The translations under genes and the position numbers were made by a program. DNA of 14,515 nucleotides, taken from an uncultured Veillonella sp. Its GTDB lineage: Bacteria > Bacillota > Negativicutes > Veillonellales > Veillonellaceae. The stretch lies in contig NZ_CALJON010000059.1 of assembly GCF_937981445.1 (NCBI RefSeq), positions 1-14,515 on the forward strand. Reading direction: 5' to 3'. Below are positions 1 through 6,228 of this stretch, piece by piece (position 1 is the first letter of the stretch; the number at the start of each line of letters is the position of its first letter). The notes beneath the pieces are model-generated. The model searched no databases. It was not told where the DNA came from and was given only the letters and a program-made list of their open reading frames with translations.

Positions 1-35
1 TTCAGAAAAATCTTTTAAATTGTGCACAATGAGTA

Positions 36-64
36 TTGACAGTCTATCTTTTTTGGTATACAGT
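36..64 (+). promoter_or_regulatory. Promoter of the thrS T-box leader
   Basis: A perfect -35 TTGACA (36-41) is followed after 17 nt by TACAGT (59-64), a 4/6 match to the -10 consensus. This would start transcription near position 71, just before the first helix of the T-box leader. An overlapping TATACA at 57-62 is an alternative -10 with a shorter spacer. The position relative to the leader makes this the likely thrS promoter. Confidence 0.7.
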
Positions 65-70
65 ATATAC

Positions 71-507
71 ATACATTGAAACAGGTAGTGCGAAGGACAT
101 GATATATATCCGCTGTGTTTCAGAGAGAGATGGCTAGGCTGTGACCATCTTACACATGATAGACTATTACCCCCTTCAAACCGATTGGCTGAACGCTTTA
201 GCGAGTAAGTCAATCCGCGAGTAAGCGTTATCGACAAAAGAGTGAGTTGTTAATAACTTCAGATAATCATAGAATATGATGGCCGCAGGTAAATTATTGC
301 AAGAGACTGAATTAGCAATAATCGGCAGTTAATAATTTCTAACTTAGTGTCTTATAAGTCTAGTACATGATTAAAGATTACTACTATGGTTTATGTAAAC
401 TAACTAAGATGGACTATCATAATAGATGATTATACAAGCTAATTAGTGACTAACTAGGGTGGAACCACGAGACCTTCGTCCCTTGTATTAGGGACGAAGG
501 TCTTTTT
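71..507 (+). promoter_or_regulatory. Threonine T-box riboswitch leader of thrS
   Basis: The conserved T-box AGGGTGGAACCACGA lies at 456-470. The antiterminator can be drawn directly: AGGG 456-459 with CCCT 480-483, the tRNA-acceptor-binding bulge TGGAACC 460-466, and ACGA 467-470 with TCGT 476-479. It excludes the terminator helix 471-482/491-502. In Stem I, GAAGG (92-96) pairs with CCTTC (173-177) and AGATGG (128-133) with CCATCT (145-150). The best specifier codon is ACC at 180-182 (threonine), followed by a purine and lying opposite AGTG in the specifier loop. Further helices are AACGCTT 192-198/AAGCGTT 223-229 and GCCG plus ATTATTGC (282-285, 293-300) with GCAATAAT plus CGGC (315-326). 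Uncharged tRNA-Thr is expected to stabilise the antiterminator and switch thrS on. The bulge UGGA implies a U discriminator base in the tRNA. The specifier assignment is inferred from drawn pairing, not computed folding. Confidence 0.93.
471..507 (+). terminator. T-box attenuator terminator
   Basis: A perfect 12-bp stem (GACCTTCGTCCC 471-482 with its complement 491-502) closes an 8-nt loop and is followed by five T residues (503-507). Its 5' arm overlaps the antiterminator's 3' strand, so the two structures are mutually exclusive. This is the OFF state of the thrS leader. Confidence 0.95.
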
Positions 508-589
508 GTATATGTATTAAGTAATTAAGTAAACTTGTAAGCTATGACGTGTCCCGCCGGTATAGCTCATTTCCAAGGAGGAATTTGTT

Positions 590-2500
590 ATGTCAGACGT
601 AAAAATTATTTTGCCAGATAATAGTGAAAAAGCTTATCCAGCTGGTACAACTTTAGGTGAAGCAGTAAAACAATTATCCAATAGCCTTGCTAAAAAAGTA
701 TTGGCTGCTGAAGTTGATGGCGAATTAACTGACCTTCGTGAAGAAGTAAAAGATGGTTCTCATGTAAGCTTCTTAACTTTCAATGAACAAGGCGGTAAAG
801 ATGCACTTCGCCATAGTGCGTCTCATGTTATGGCACAGGCCATTAAACGCCTATGGCCAGAAGCTAAGCTTGCCATTGGTCCAGCGATTGAAAATGGTTT
901 CTACTATGATTTAGATATGGAACATGTGCTTGTACCTGAAGATTTACCAAAAATTGAAAAAGAAATGCAACGCATTGTAAAAGAAAATCTTCCAATTCAA
1001 AAAGAATTGATTTCTCGTGATGATGCTCTAAAATTATTCAAAGAAAAACACGAAGATTATAAGGTGGAATTGATTGAAGATTTGCCAGCGGATGAAGAGA
1101 TTTCCTTGTATCGTCAAGGCGAATTCGTGGATCTTTGTGCTGGTCCTCATGTGTCTGCTACTGGCAAGGTAAAGGCCTTTAAACTTCAAAACATTGCCGG
1201 CGCGTACTGGCGTGGGGATGAAAAAAATAAAATGCTACAACGCATTTACGGTACTGCGTTTGAAAAGAAAGAAGAACTTGAAGAATATTTACATTTACTC
1301 GAAGAAGCAGCGCGCCGCGACCATCGTAAATTGGGTAAAGAACTTGGTTTATTTGTATTAAAAGAACAAGGTCCTGGCTTCCCATTCTTCTTGCCAAAAG
1401 GGATGGCTCTTCGCAATGAATTAGAAAACTTCTGGCGTGAAGTGCATCATGATTTTGATTATGAAGAAGTGCGCACACCAATTATCTTAAATCGTCAACT
1501 TTGGGAACAATCTGGTCACTGGTTCCATTATCGTGAAAACATGTATACGACTATGATTGATGATGAAGATTATGCAATTAAACCAATGAACTGTCCTGGT
1601 AGCATTCTAGTATACCAAAATGAAATGCATTCCTATCGTGATTTGCCAATTCGCATGGCCGAACTTGGTCTTGTGCATCGTCATGAATTGTCTGGTGCCT
1701 TACATGGTTTATTCCGTGTTCGTAGCTTTACACAAGATGATGCTCATGTATTCATGTTGCCATCTCAAATTAAAGATGAATTGATTAAAGTTATTGAACT
1801 TTTCGACCGTATTTATAGCCAATTTGGTTTAACATATCGCGTTGAATTGAGTACTAAACCAGATAATGCTATGGGTGATGACGCTATTTGGGAATCCGCA
1901 ACAAATGCACTTCGTGAAACTATTGAAGAAAAGGGCATTCCTTATCAAATCAATGAAGGGGATGGCGCTTTCTACGGGCCAAAACTTGATTTCCATATTC
2001 GTGATTCCATCGGCCGTACTTGGCAATGTGGTACTATCCAATTGGATATGAACCTTCCAGAACGTTTCCATATGGAATATATTGGTGAAGATGGTCAAAA
2101 ACATCAACCAATCATGATTCACCGTGCTTGCTTCGGGTCCATGGAACGCTTCATTGGTATTTTAATTGAACACTATGCTGGTGCGTTCCCAACTTGGTTG
2201 GCACCTGTACAAGTTAAAATTTTACCAATTAGTGAAAAACATGTGGCTTATGCTGAAAGATTACGTAAAGCCTTCAAAGATTCTTACATCCGTGTAGAAC
2301 TTGACGATCGTAACGAAAAAATCGGTTATAAGATTCGCCAAGCACAAATGGAAAAAGTTCCTTACATGTTAGTTGTAGGGGATAAGGAAGAAGAAGAAGG
2401 TGCAGTAGCTATCCGCAAACGTGGCGAAGGTGAAGTAGGTACTCAGAAATGGGAAGACTTCTTAGATGCTATTTTAAAAGAAGTAAAAGAACGCCAATAA
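590..2500 (+). CDS. thrS: Threonyl-tRNA synthetase
   Basis: This enzyme attaches threonine to tRNA-Thr in the cytoplasm using ATP. The 636-residue length is normal for a full bacterial class II ThrRS. Domains in order are an N-terminal TGS domain (about 1-62), the editing domain with HSASH (H75, H79) and CAGPHV (C183), the catalytic core (about 245-535), and the anticodon-binding domain (about 540-636). The expected zinc ligands are visible as C335 (MNCPGS), H386 (DDAHVF) and H511 (MIHRA). Motif 2 is RVRSFTQDDAH, and motif 3 is the GSMERF segment near 516-521. The ATG at 590 follows AAGGAGG (575-581) with 8 nt spacing. Transcription is controlled by the T-box leader directly upstream, and a hairpin terminator follows, so the gene appears monocistronic. 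The usual infC-rpmI-rplT genes are not downstream here. Confidence 0.98.
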   Translation: MSDVKIILPDNSEKAYPAGTTLGEAVKQLSNSLAKKVLAAEVDGELTDLREEVKDGSHVSFLTFNEQGGKDALRHSASHVMAQAIKRLWPEAKLAIGPAIENGFYYDLDMEHVLVPEDLPKIEKEMQRIVKENLPIQKELISRDDALKLFKEKHEDYKVELIEDLPADEEISLYRQGEFVDLCAGPHVSATGKVKAFKLQNIAGAYWRGDEKNKMLQRIYGTAFEKKEELEEYLHLLEEAARRDHRKLGKELGLFVLKEQGPGFPFFLPKGMALRNELENFWREVHHDFDYEEVRTPIILNRQLWEQSGHWFHYRENMYTTMIDDEDYAIKPMNCPGSILVYQNEMHSYRDLPIRMAELGLVHRHELSGALHGLFRVRSFTQDDAHVFMLPSQIKDELIKVIELFDRIYSQFGLTYRVELSTKPDNAMGDDAIWESATNALRETIEEKGIPYQINEGDGAFYGPKLDFHIRDSIGRTWQCGTIQLDMNLPERFHMEYIGEDGQKHQPIMIHRACFGSMERFIGILIEHYAGAFPTWLAPVQVKILPISEKHVAYAERLRKAFKDSYIRVELDDRNEKIGYKIRQAQMEKVPYMLVVGDKEEEEGAVAIRKRGEGEVGTQKWEDFLDAILKEVKERQ

Positions 2501-2626
2501 AATACAGTAGCCCTAACATGTAGTATTTTATACGCTTATATTGTCTTTAAATGATGCTATATGCTTCATTAGAATGATATAGTTTCATTGGATTATATGC
2601 GAATATAAATCAGAATACACATAAGA

Positions 2627-2685
2627 GCCCAAGAGAATAGGGGGACTCAAGGCCAGTGGCTTGTCCTTCAGCTCTTGGGCTTTTT
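2627..2685 (+). terminator. Two-tier hairpin terminator after thrS
   Basis: GCCCAAGAG (2627-2635) pairs with CTCTTGGGC (2672-2680) and is followed by TTTTT (2681-2685). The 36 nt between the arms are not a simple loop. GGAC (2643-2646) pairs with GTCC (2663-2666), and a further short helix forms inside (AAG 2649-2651 with CTT 2660-2662; CC 2653-2654 with GG 2658-2659). The result is a stacked hairpin within a hairpin. The stretch 2501-2626 before it is AT-rich and shows no gene. Confidence 0.85.
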
Positions 2686-2754
2686 ATGTGCATACTTGTA
2701 AATCCTTAGGGCGCTCTTAAAGGGCATAAATTTTTCATGGCGCGTGCTTTTATC

Positions 2755-2783
2755 TTGAAAGGACTGTGAAAAACTTTTACAAT
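2755..2783 (+). promoter_or_regulatory. Sigma-A type promoter for the membrane protein gene
   Basis: TTGAAA (2755-2760) and TACAAT (2778-2783) are separated by exactly 17 nt, each a 5/6 consensus match. Transcription would begin near 2790, giving a leader of about 35 nt with the ribosome binding site at 2812-2817. Confidence 0.75.
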
Positions 2784-2824
2784 AAGATAGAGCATATTTT
2801 TATTTTAGTTTGAGGAGTTATATT

Positions 2825-3391
2825 ATGAAGAAGAATCGCGTAAGTAAAGCACCTACTGAAAAAGCAGAGGTTATTGCTGGGCTTGATCGTCTATATCCAT
2901 ACTATCAGTCTATTGAGCAGATTGAAGATCAAAAAGAAGAATTGTTAGCGGATCGAAAAAAGACTTTGGGGCACACCTACTATACACCAAAGGGATTGAT
3001 TATTCATTTGATTTTGGGGGCCATTATTTTTGGTATCGTATGGTTATGGCATAGTAAAGCACCTAATGTGGTGACGGGCTATATTGTAGAATTTGGATTT
3101 CCTAGTTTTGTAGGCCTCTTTGCTATTTGGATGGCCATGATTGCACTCTTTAGAAAAGCAGGCCATGCAAAACGGCGTCAATTAATTGATAAGCAAGTAG
3201 CTAAATATGATGACTATGTAGTGGCAATTAAGCGCAAAATCACTGATGATTTTATTCCTGTAAATTGTCGTTCTACAGCAGCCATTACATTTATGAAAGA
3301 CAAATTAGAATCTGGTGCAGCGAATTCCTTTAAAGAGGCACAGCAGCAATATTATGAAATACAAAAAGAAGGCCGAGCACAGGAGAATTAA
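2825..3391 (+). CDS. Hypothetical two-helix membrane protein
   Basis: I do not recognise a named family. The 188-residue protein has a charged N-terminal part of about 55 residues. Two hydrophobic helices follow (about 57-76 and 82-109), with tryptophans at the membrane edges. The C-terminus (about 112-188) is a soluble, lysine-rich helical part. Its end (IPVNCRSTAAITF, then SFKEAQQQYYE) resembles the C-terminal pattern of other small Firmicutes membrane proteins of unknown function, in which a Pro-x-x-(Tyr/Cys) turn precedes two amphipathic helices; this is from memory. The ATG at 2825 is chosen because GAGGAG (2812-2817) lies 7 nt ahead. A TTG five codons upstream (2810) would put that site inside the coding region. 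The gene has its own promoter and lies behind the thrS terminator. The next open frame downstream is a gene remnant, so no operon partner gives a clue to function. Confidence 0.85.
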   Translation: MKKNRVSKAPTEKAEVIAGLDRLYPYYQSIEQIEDQKEELLADRKKTLGHTYYTPKGLIIHLILGAIIFGIVWLWHSKAPNVVTGYIVEFGFPSFVGLFAIWMAMIALFRKAGHAKRRQLIDKQVAKYDDYVVAIKRKITDDFIPVNCRSTAAITFMKDKLESGAANSFKEAQQQYYEIQKEGRAQEN

Positions 3392-3410
3392 TTTCGCTTA
3401 GAAATTATGA

Positions 3411-3623
3411 AAAGATGAATTGCATGGTAATGGTAAAGCTGGCATTTTACTAGTGGCTACAGGGGGCAGTCATCCGGAGACCTTGTTAGACCATTTTGAT
3501 TATTTAATGACTCGACTGAATTGGACTAATTTAGGCTCTTATGTGTTACAACACACCGATTATATGGATATGATGAATATTCCTGAAATTATAGAGGCTT
3601 ATGAGCTAGGTAAGAATTTATAA
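3411..3623 (+). pseudogene. C-terminal remnant of a flavodoxin-like NAD(P)H:FMN reductase
   Basis: The frame opens after a TGA at 3408-3410 and encodes about 70 residues. These match the last third of WrbA-like or iron-sulfur flavoproteins: a hydrophobic strand followed by a GG turn (KAGILLVATGGS), a helix (LLDHFDYLM), a strand near GSYVLQH, and the typical ending EAYELGKNL. The N-terminal half of the fold, including the FMN phosphate-binding loop, is absent. The upstream neighbour ends at 3391, only 20 nt away, so the missing part is not simply in another frame nearby. The only possible start, TTG at 3420, has no ribosome binding site. The most likely reading is a decayed gene that lost its 5' end, perhaps by a deletion joining it to the membrane protein gene. 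A tiny stand-alone protein is possible but less likely. Confidence 0.65.
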
Positions 3624-3636
3624 AATCTGTAAAAAA

Positions 3637-3668
3637 AGGTAGTGAAGCGCAGGCTTCACTACCTTTTT
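3637..3668. terminator. Bidirectional terminator
   Basis: A perfect 12-bp stem (AGGTAGTGAAGC 3637-3648 with GCTTCACTACCT 3653-3664) closes a 4-nt loop. It is flanked by seven A residues on the left (3631-3637) and five T residues on the right (3664-3668). It can therefore end transcription from both the plus-strand genes on the left and the minus-strand redoxin gene on the right. Confidence 0.92.
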
Positions 3669-3696
3669 ATTGTATCCTATTCTTTAATATGTTCGC

Positions 3697-3972
3697 TTAG
3701 ATTGCTTTATCAAAAACAGCTTTAATATATTCTTTAGTTTGGCTATATGATTCACCAGGTTGTGCTTCATATTGTTTATCAGTGTCAAACCAAAGATTAG
3801 GGTAGTAGTCATATGGGTGAGTTTTAAATAATTCAGCTGCATCGCTGTCTTCTACCCAGTTAATTTTAATGTCTTTGTAAGCTGGATTTTCAGCTTTTAA
3901 TTCTTCAATTGCTTTGAATGCATTTTTGCAGTAAGGGCAACCATTTAAATGGAATCCTAAAATTTCTTTCAT
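3697..3972 (-). CDS. Glutaredoxin/thioredoxin-fold redox protein
   Basis: This is a 91-residue single-domain thioredoxin-fold protein. The first strand leads into the active site CPYC (residues 12-15), the classical dithiol glutaredoxin motif. The cis-proline loop is at P58 in DYYPNLWF, and a C-terminal helix ends the domain. Family knowledge suggests it reduces disulfides or mixed disulfides in the cytoplasm, with glutathione or another thiol or reductase as donor; the partner cannot be seen here. No signal peptide is present. On the minus strand AAAAGGAAG (plus positions 3980-3988) lies 7 nt ahead of the ATG at 3972-3970, supporting the start. The gene stands alone, converges on the bidirectional terminator, and is divergent from the permease gene. 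A 23-nt direct-repeat tract lies 85 to 155 nt upstream of its start. Confidence 0.88.
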   Translation of the reverse strand: MKEILGFHLNGCPYCKNAFKAIEELKAENPAYKDIKINWVEDSDAAELFKTHPYDYYPNLWFDTDKQYEAQPGESYSQTKEYIKAVFDKAI

Positions 3973-4043
3973 AGTATCGCTTCCTTTTCTTATAAGTGAT
4001 TATTTTATCTTGTCATTAAATAGATATATCTCTATTTATATAT

Positions 4044-4072
4044 ATTATACTACAAGTGAGAGAAAAAATCAT
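4044..4072 (-). promoter_or_regulatory. Possible promoter of the redoxin gene
   Basis: Read on the minus strand, a perfect TATAAT occurs at plus positions 4049-4044. A weak -35 (ATGATT, plus 4072-4067) lies 17 nt further upstream inside the first unit of the 23-nt repeat tract. Only the -10 is convincing. The leader would be about 65 nt. Confidence 0.45.
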
Positions 4073-4126
4073 CTTAAATTGAAAGAAAAAATCAATCTAA
4101 ATTGAAAGAGAAAATAGCCTAAAGTA
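4058..4126. repeat. Three imperfect 23-nt direct repeats
   Basis: Units run 4058-4080, 4081-4103 and 4104-4126. Each starts GAGAGA or GAAAGA and continues with an A-run, then AT(C/A) and a TAAA-containing end. Units 1 and 2 differ at about four positions, and unit 3 is more diverged. They lie in the divergent intergenic region between the redoxin gene and cycA, overlapping the possible redoxin -35. They could be repeated regulator-binding sites, or a slipped duplication with no function. The rest of this 431-nt gap (3973-4403) holds AT-rich DNA and the two promoters described here; I see no other gene. Confidence 0.7.
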
Positions 4127-4262
4127 AAAGCAAAGATGATTTATATTGTAATAGGAGCATAGGCTACATTTTCATTAAACCGTAATTGTGCAATGTATAC
4201 AGTATTATTTGCTAAAAATAGATTATTATTTGTATTTTTTATATCAACAAATGTCTTTCATG

Positions 4263-4271
4263 TGCTATAAT
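4263..4271 (+). promoter_or_regulatory. Extended -10 promoter upstream of cycA
   Basis: TGCTATAAT (4263-4271) is a perfect -10 with the TGn extension. No good -35 is seen at the right distance (TATCAA at 4242-4247 is weak), which extended -10 promoters can tolerate. The predicted start is near 4278, giving a leader of about 125 nt. That leader includes a purine-rich GAGATA-type hexamer repeated three times (4351-4368). Confidence 0.6.
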
Positions 4272-4403
4272 AAACCATGTTAATTCTATAGAGATGCTGT
4301 GTTGGTATATTGAGGATACTAAGTACTATGGAATTTACACAGGGGTTTGAGAGATAGAGATAGAGACATAATATAAGAAGAAGCCTTGATGGGAGGGAGA
4401 CGT

Positions 4404-5792
4404 ATGCAGCAAGACGATAAGACCCTCGCGAGGGGGCTTAAAAATCGCCACGTACAATTAATTGCAATTGGTGGCGCCATTGGGACGGGCTTATTTTTGG
4501 GATCAGGACATTCCGTAGCCTTAGCAGGTCCGGCCATACTTTTTTCCTATATAATCACGGGTGTCATATGTTTCTTTATGATGCGAGCCTTAGGAGAATT
4601 GCTTTTATCGAACACGGAATATCATACTTTTGTAGAATTTGTACAAGATTATATGGGGGAACGAGCCGCCTTTGTGACGGGGTGGACCTATTGGTTTTGT
4701 TGGATTTCCGTAGCTATGGCAGATATTACAGCCGTGGGGATTTATGTGAAATTTTGGTTTCCTCAGATTGAAACTTGGATTCCTAGTTTAGTTGTATTAA
4801 CTGTGTTAGTATTTTTAAATTTATTAACCGTAAAATTATTTGGTGAAATTGAATTTTGGTTTGCCTTGGTGAAGGTAGTTGCTATTGTAGCCTTAATTGG
4901 CCTTGGTCTATATTTTATATTTACCGGTCAAACAACGTTGGCAGGAATAGCGTCATTTTCAAATTTATGGAATCATGGTGGTTGGTTCCCTAATGGCATG
5001 GGTGGCTTTGTGCAGTCCTTTCAGATGGTTGTATTTGCCTTTGCAGGCATTGAGTTGGTAGGACTTACAGCAGGGGAAACGCAAAATCCTCATAAAGTAA
5101 TACCACAATCGATTAATAGTATTCCGGTGCGCATTATCTTATTCTATGTGGGCGCGTTAGGTGTTATAATGAGCATTTTCCCTTGGAATGCCATCAATCC
5201 GGATCATAGTCCATTTGTGGATGTATTTTTAGCTGTTGGCATCGTAGGGGCTGCTTCCATAGTAAACTTTGTAGTTCTTACATCGGCTGCATCGGCTTGT
5301 AATAGTGGTGTATTTAGTACAAGCCGTTTACTCTATTCTTTGGCTAAGCGTGCTCATGCACCGGGAAAGCTTGAAATGCTTACGAGCAAGCAAGTACCAG
5401 CCAATGCATTGCTCTTGTCGGCTTTAGTTATTTGCTTAGTCGTGGCTATGCAATATATTGTGCCAGAAGGGGTATTTGTTATTATTACTAGTGTGGCAAC
5501 ATTTTGCTTTTTATATATTTGGAGCACTATTACCATTTGCCATATGAAATTTGTTAAGGCGCGTCCCGATTTGGCAGCAAAAAGTAAATTTAAAATGCCT
5601 TTATTCCCTTATTTAAATTACTTAGTTCTAGGATTCTTTGCCTTTATGCTTGTAACTTTGGCATTTAATCCAGCTACAAGGGTGGCTCTATTGGTAACGC
5701 CTGTATGGTTTGTTATTTTACTATTGATTTATCAATTAAAAAAACATCCTAGTAAAGATGAAGTCGAAGCGGTTACTATGAGTAAAGAATAG
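4404..5792 (+). CDS. cycA: D-alanine/D-serine/glycine:H+ symporter, CycA type
   Basis: This is a 462-residue amino-acid permease of the APC superfamily, expected in the cytoplasmic membrane with twelve helices. The first helix carries the substrate-binding glycine motif GGAIGTGLFLGSG (about 23-35). Long stretches follow the E. coli CycA pattern as I remember it: RALGELLLSN, GWTYWFCW, FGEIEFWFALVK, GIELVGLTAGET, INSIPVRII, FVVLTSAASACNSGVFSTSR and ALLVTPVWF (with slightly different residues in E. coli). That strongly suggests uptake of D-alanine, D-serine and glycine by proton symport, although substrate range within the AAT group can shift. The ATG at 4404 is preferred because GGGAGGGAG (4391-4399) lies just ahead. 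The upstream TTG at 4386 would place that site inside the gene. The gene is monocistronic, bounded by its own promoter and terminator. Confidence 0.88.
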   Translation: MQQDDKTLARGLKNRHVQLIAIGGAIGTGLFLGSGHSVALAGPAILFSYIITGVICFFMMRALGELLLSNTEYHTFVEFVQDYMGERAAFVTGWTYWFCWISVAMADITAVGIYVKFWFPQIETWIPSLVVLTVLVFLNLLTVKLFGEIEFWFALVKVVAIVALIGLGLYFIFTGQTTLAGIASFSNLWNHGGWFPNGMGGFVQSFQMVVFAFAGIELVGLTAGETQNPHKVIPQSINSIPVRIILFYVGALGVIMSIFPWNAINPDHSPFVDVFLAVGIVGAASIVNFVVLTSAASACNSGVFSTSRLLYSLAKRAHAPGKLEMLTSKQVPANALLLSALVICLVVAMQYIVPEGVFVIITSVATFCFLYIWSTITICHMKFVKARPDLAAKSKFKMPLFPYLNYLVLGFFAFMLVTLAFNPATRVALLVTPVWFVILLLIYQLKKHPSKDEVEAVTMSKE

Positions 5793-5836
5793 CCATATAA
5801 GCGATATGTTATATAAGGTATATGGCGTATAAGGTA
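5792..5836 (+). repeat. AT-rich inverted and direct repeats just after cycA
   Basis: GCCATATA (5792-5799) and TATATGGC (5819-5826) form a perfect 8-bp inverted repeat with a 19-nt spacer, beginning at the last base of the cycA stop codon. TATAAGGTA occurs twice (5812-5820 and 5828-5836). It may be a weak 3'-end hairpin. No gene is visible between here and the terminator at 5926. Confidence 0.4.
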
Positions 5837-5925
5837 CAAAAGTATAGCCTTATAAAATGAAAAAAGTATAAACTTATGTAATGGTAAGCATAGGGCTGTA
5901 TAATTGTATAAAAGTAAAATCCAAG

Positions 5926-5979
5926 AGGTCTTTAGTGGAAAACTTACACGGTGGTGTAAGATCTACTAAAGACCTTTTT
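5926..5979 (+). terminator. Two-tier hairpin terminator after cycA
   Basis: AGGTCTTTAGT (5926-5936) pairs with ACTAAAGACCT (5965-5975), followed by a T run to 5979. Inside it is a second perfect hairpin, CTTACAC (5943-5949) with GTGTAAG (5954-5960), separated from the outer stem by an internal loop. The architecture matches the thrS terminator. It insulates cycA from the dynamin operon. Confidence 0.88.
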
Positions 5980-6026
5980 ACTTATCTTATATTGCAAATT
6001 TAATAATGTTAAATGGCAGGACTCTT

Positions 6027-6035
6027 TGATACAAT
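6027..6035 (+). promoter_or_regulatory. Possible extended -10 promoter of the dynamin operon
   Basis: TGATACAAT (6027-6035) gives an extended -10 (TGn plus TACAAT, 5/6). A -35 at the standard distance is poor (TGTTAA, 6007-6012). It is the best promoter between the cycA terminator and the first operon gene. It would yield a leader of about 180 nt containing the whole 6069-6228 repeat tract. Confidence 0.5.
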
Positions 6036-6068
6036 AGAAGCAATATGAATGCGGCTTAATTATGAACT

Positions 6069-6228
6069 GTTTAAAAGAATTATAGAGATAGATTTAACAG
6101 CGTACTGGTGCTAGGTTTAAAAGAAACTAGGGATAGAGTTAAAAGAGGATTCGTGTTAGGTTAAAAAGCGGATTAGTGATGGGTTTAAAATCGGATTTAG
6201 AACAGGTTTAAAAGAGGTGGATATGAGG
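6069..6228 (+). repeat. Seven degenerate tandem repeats of about 23 nt running into a start codon
   Basis: Units begin near 6069, 6093, 6115, 6138, 6160, 6183 and 6206. Most share the head GTTTAAAAG or GTTAAAA and a G-rich tail such as CGGATTAGTG or AGGATTCGTG, with lengths of 22 to 24 nt. The last unit contains the ribosome binding site AAAGAGG (6211-6217) and the ATG (6223) of the first operon gene. The tract therefore fills most of the presumed leader of the Sel1-repeat gene. The 5980-6068 stretch before it is AT-rich and holds only the candidate promoter. Confidence 0.75.

Noticed and set aside
1179..2122. Open frames of about 100 codons on the minus strand and a 61-codon plus frame inside thrS
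   Set aside because: They lie wholly within a clear ThrRS gene, lack ribosome binding sites and have low-complexity, shadow-like composition.
2617..2690. Possible stand-alone structured small RNA between thrS and the membrane protein gene
   Set aside because: The fold ends in a T run right after thrS and only a poor promoter (TTGGAT near 2588, CAGAAT near 2611) precedes it; a terminator explains it better.
2810..2824. TTG start at 2810 for the membrane protein
   Set aside because: It would place the GAGGAG ribosome binding site inside the coding sequence; ATG 2825 is correctly spaced.
2501..2826. Expected infC-rpmI-rplT genes after thrS
   Set aside because: Not present here; thrS ends in a terminator, and stand-alone thrS genes are common, so this is not treated as an anomaly.
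4319..4537. Minus-strand frame overlapping the cycA start
   Set aside because: Antisense shadow of the permease N-terminus; no start signal and no family resemblance.
6069..6228. Reading the 23-nt repeats as a CRISPR array
   Set aside because: There are no unique spacers between conserved repeats; the units are contiguous and degenerate.
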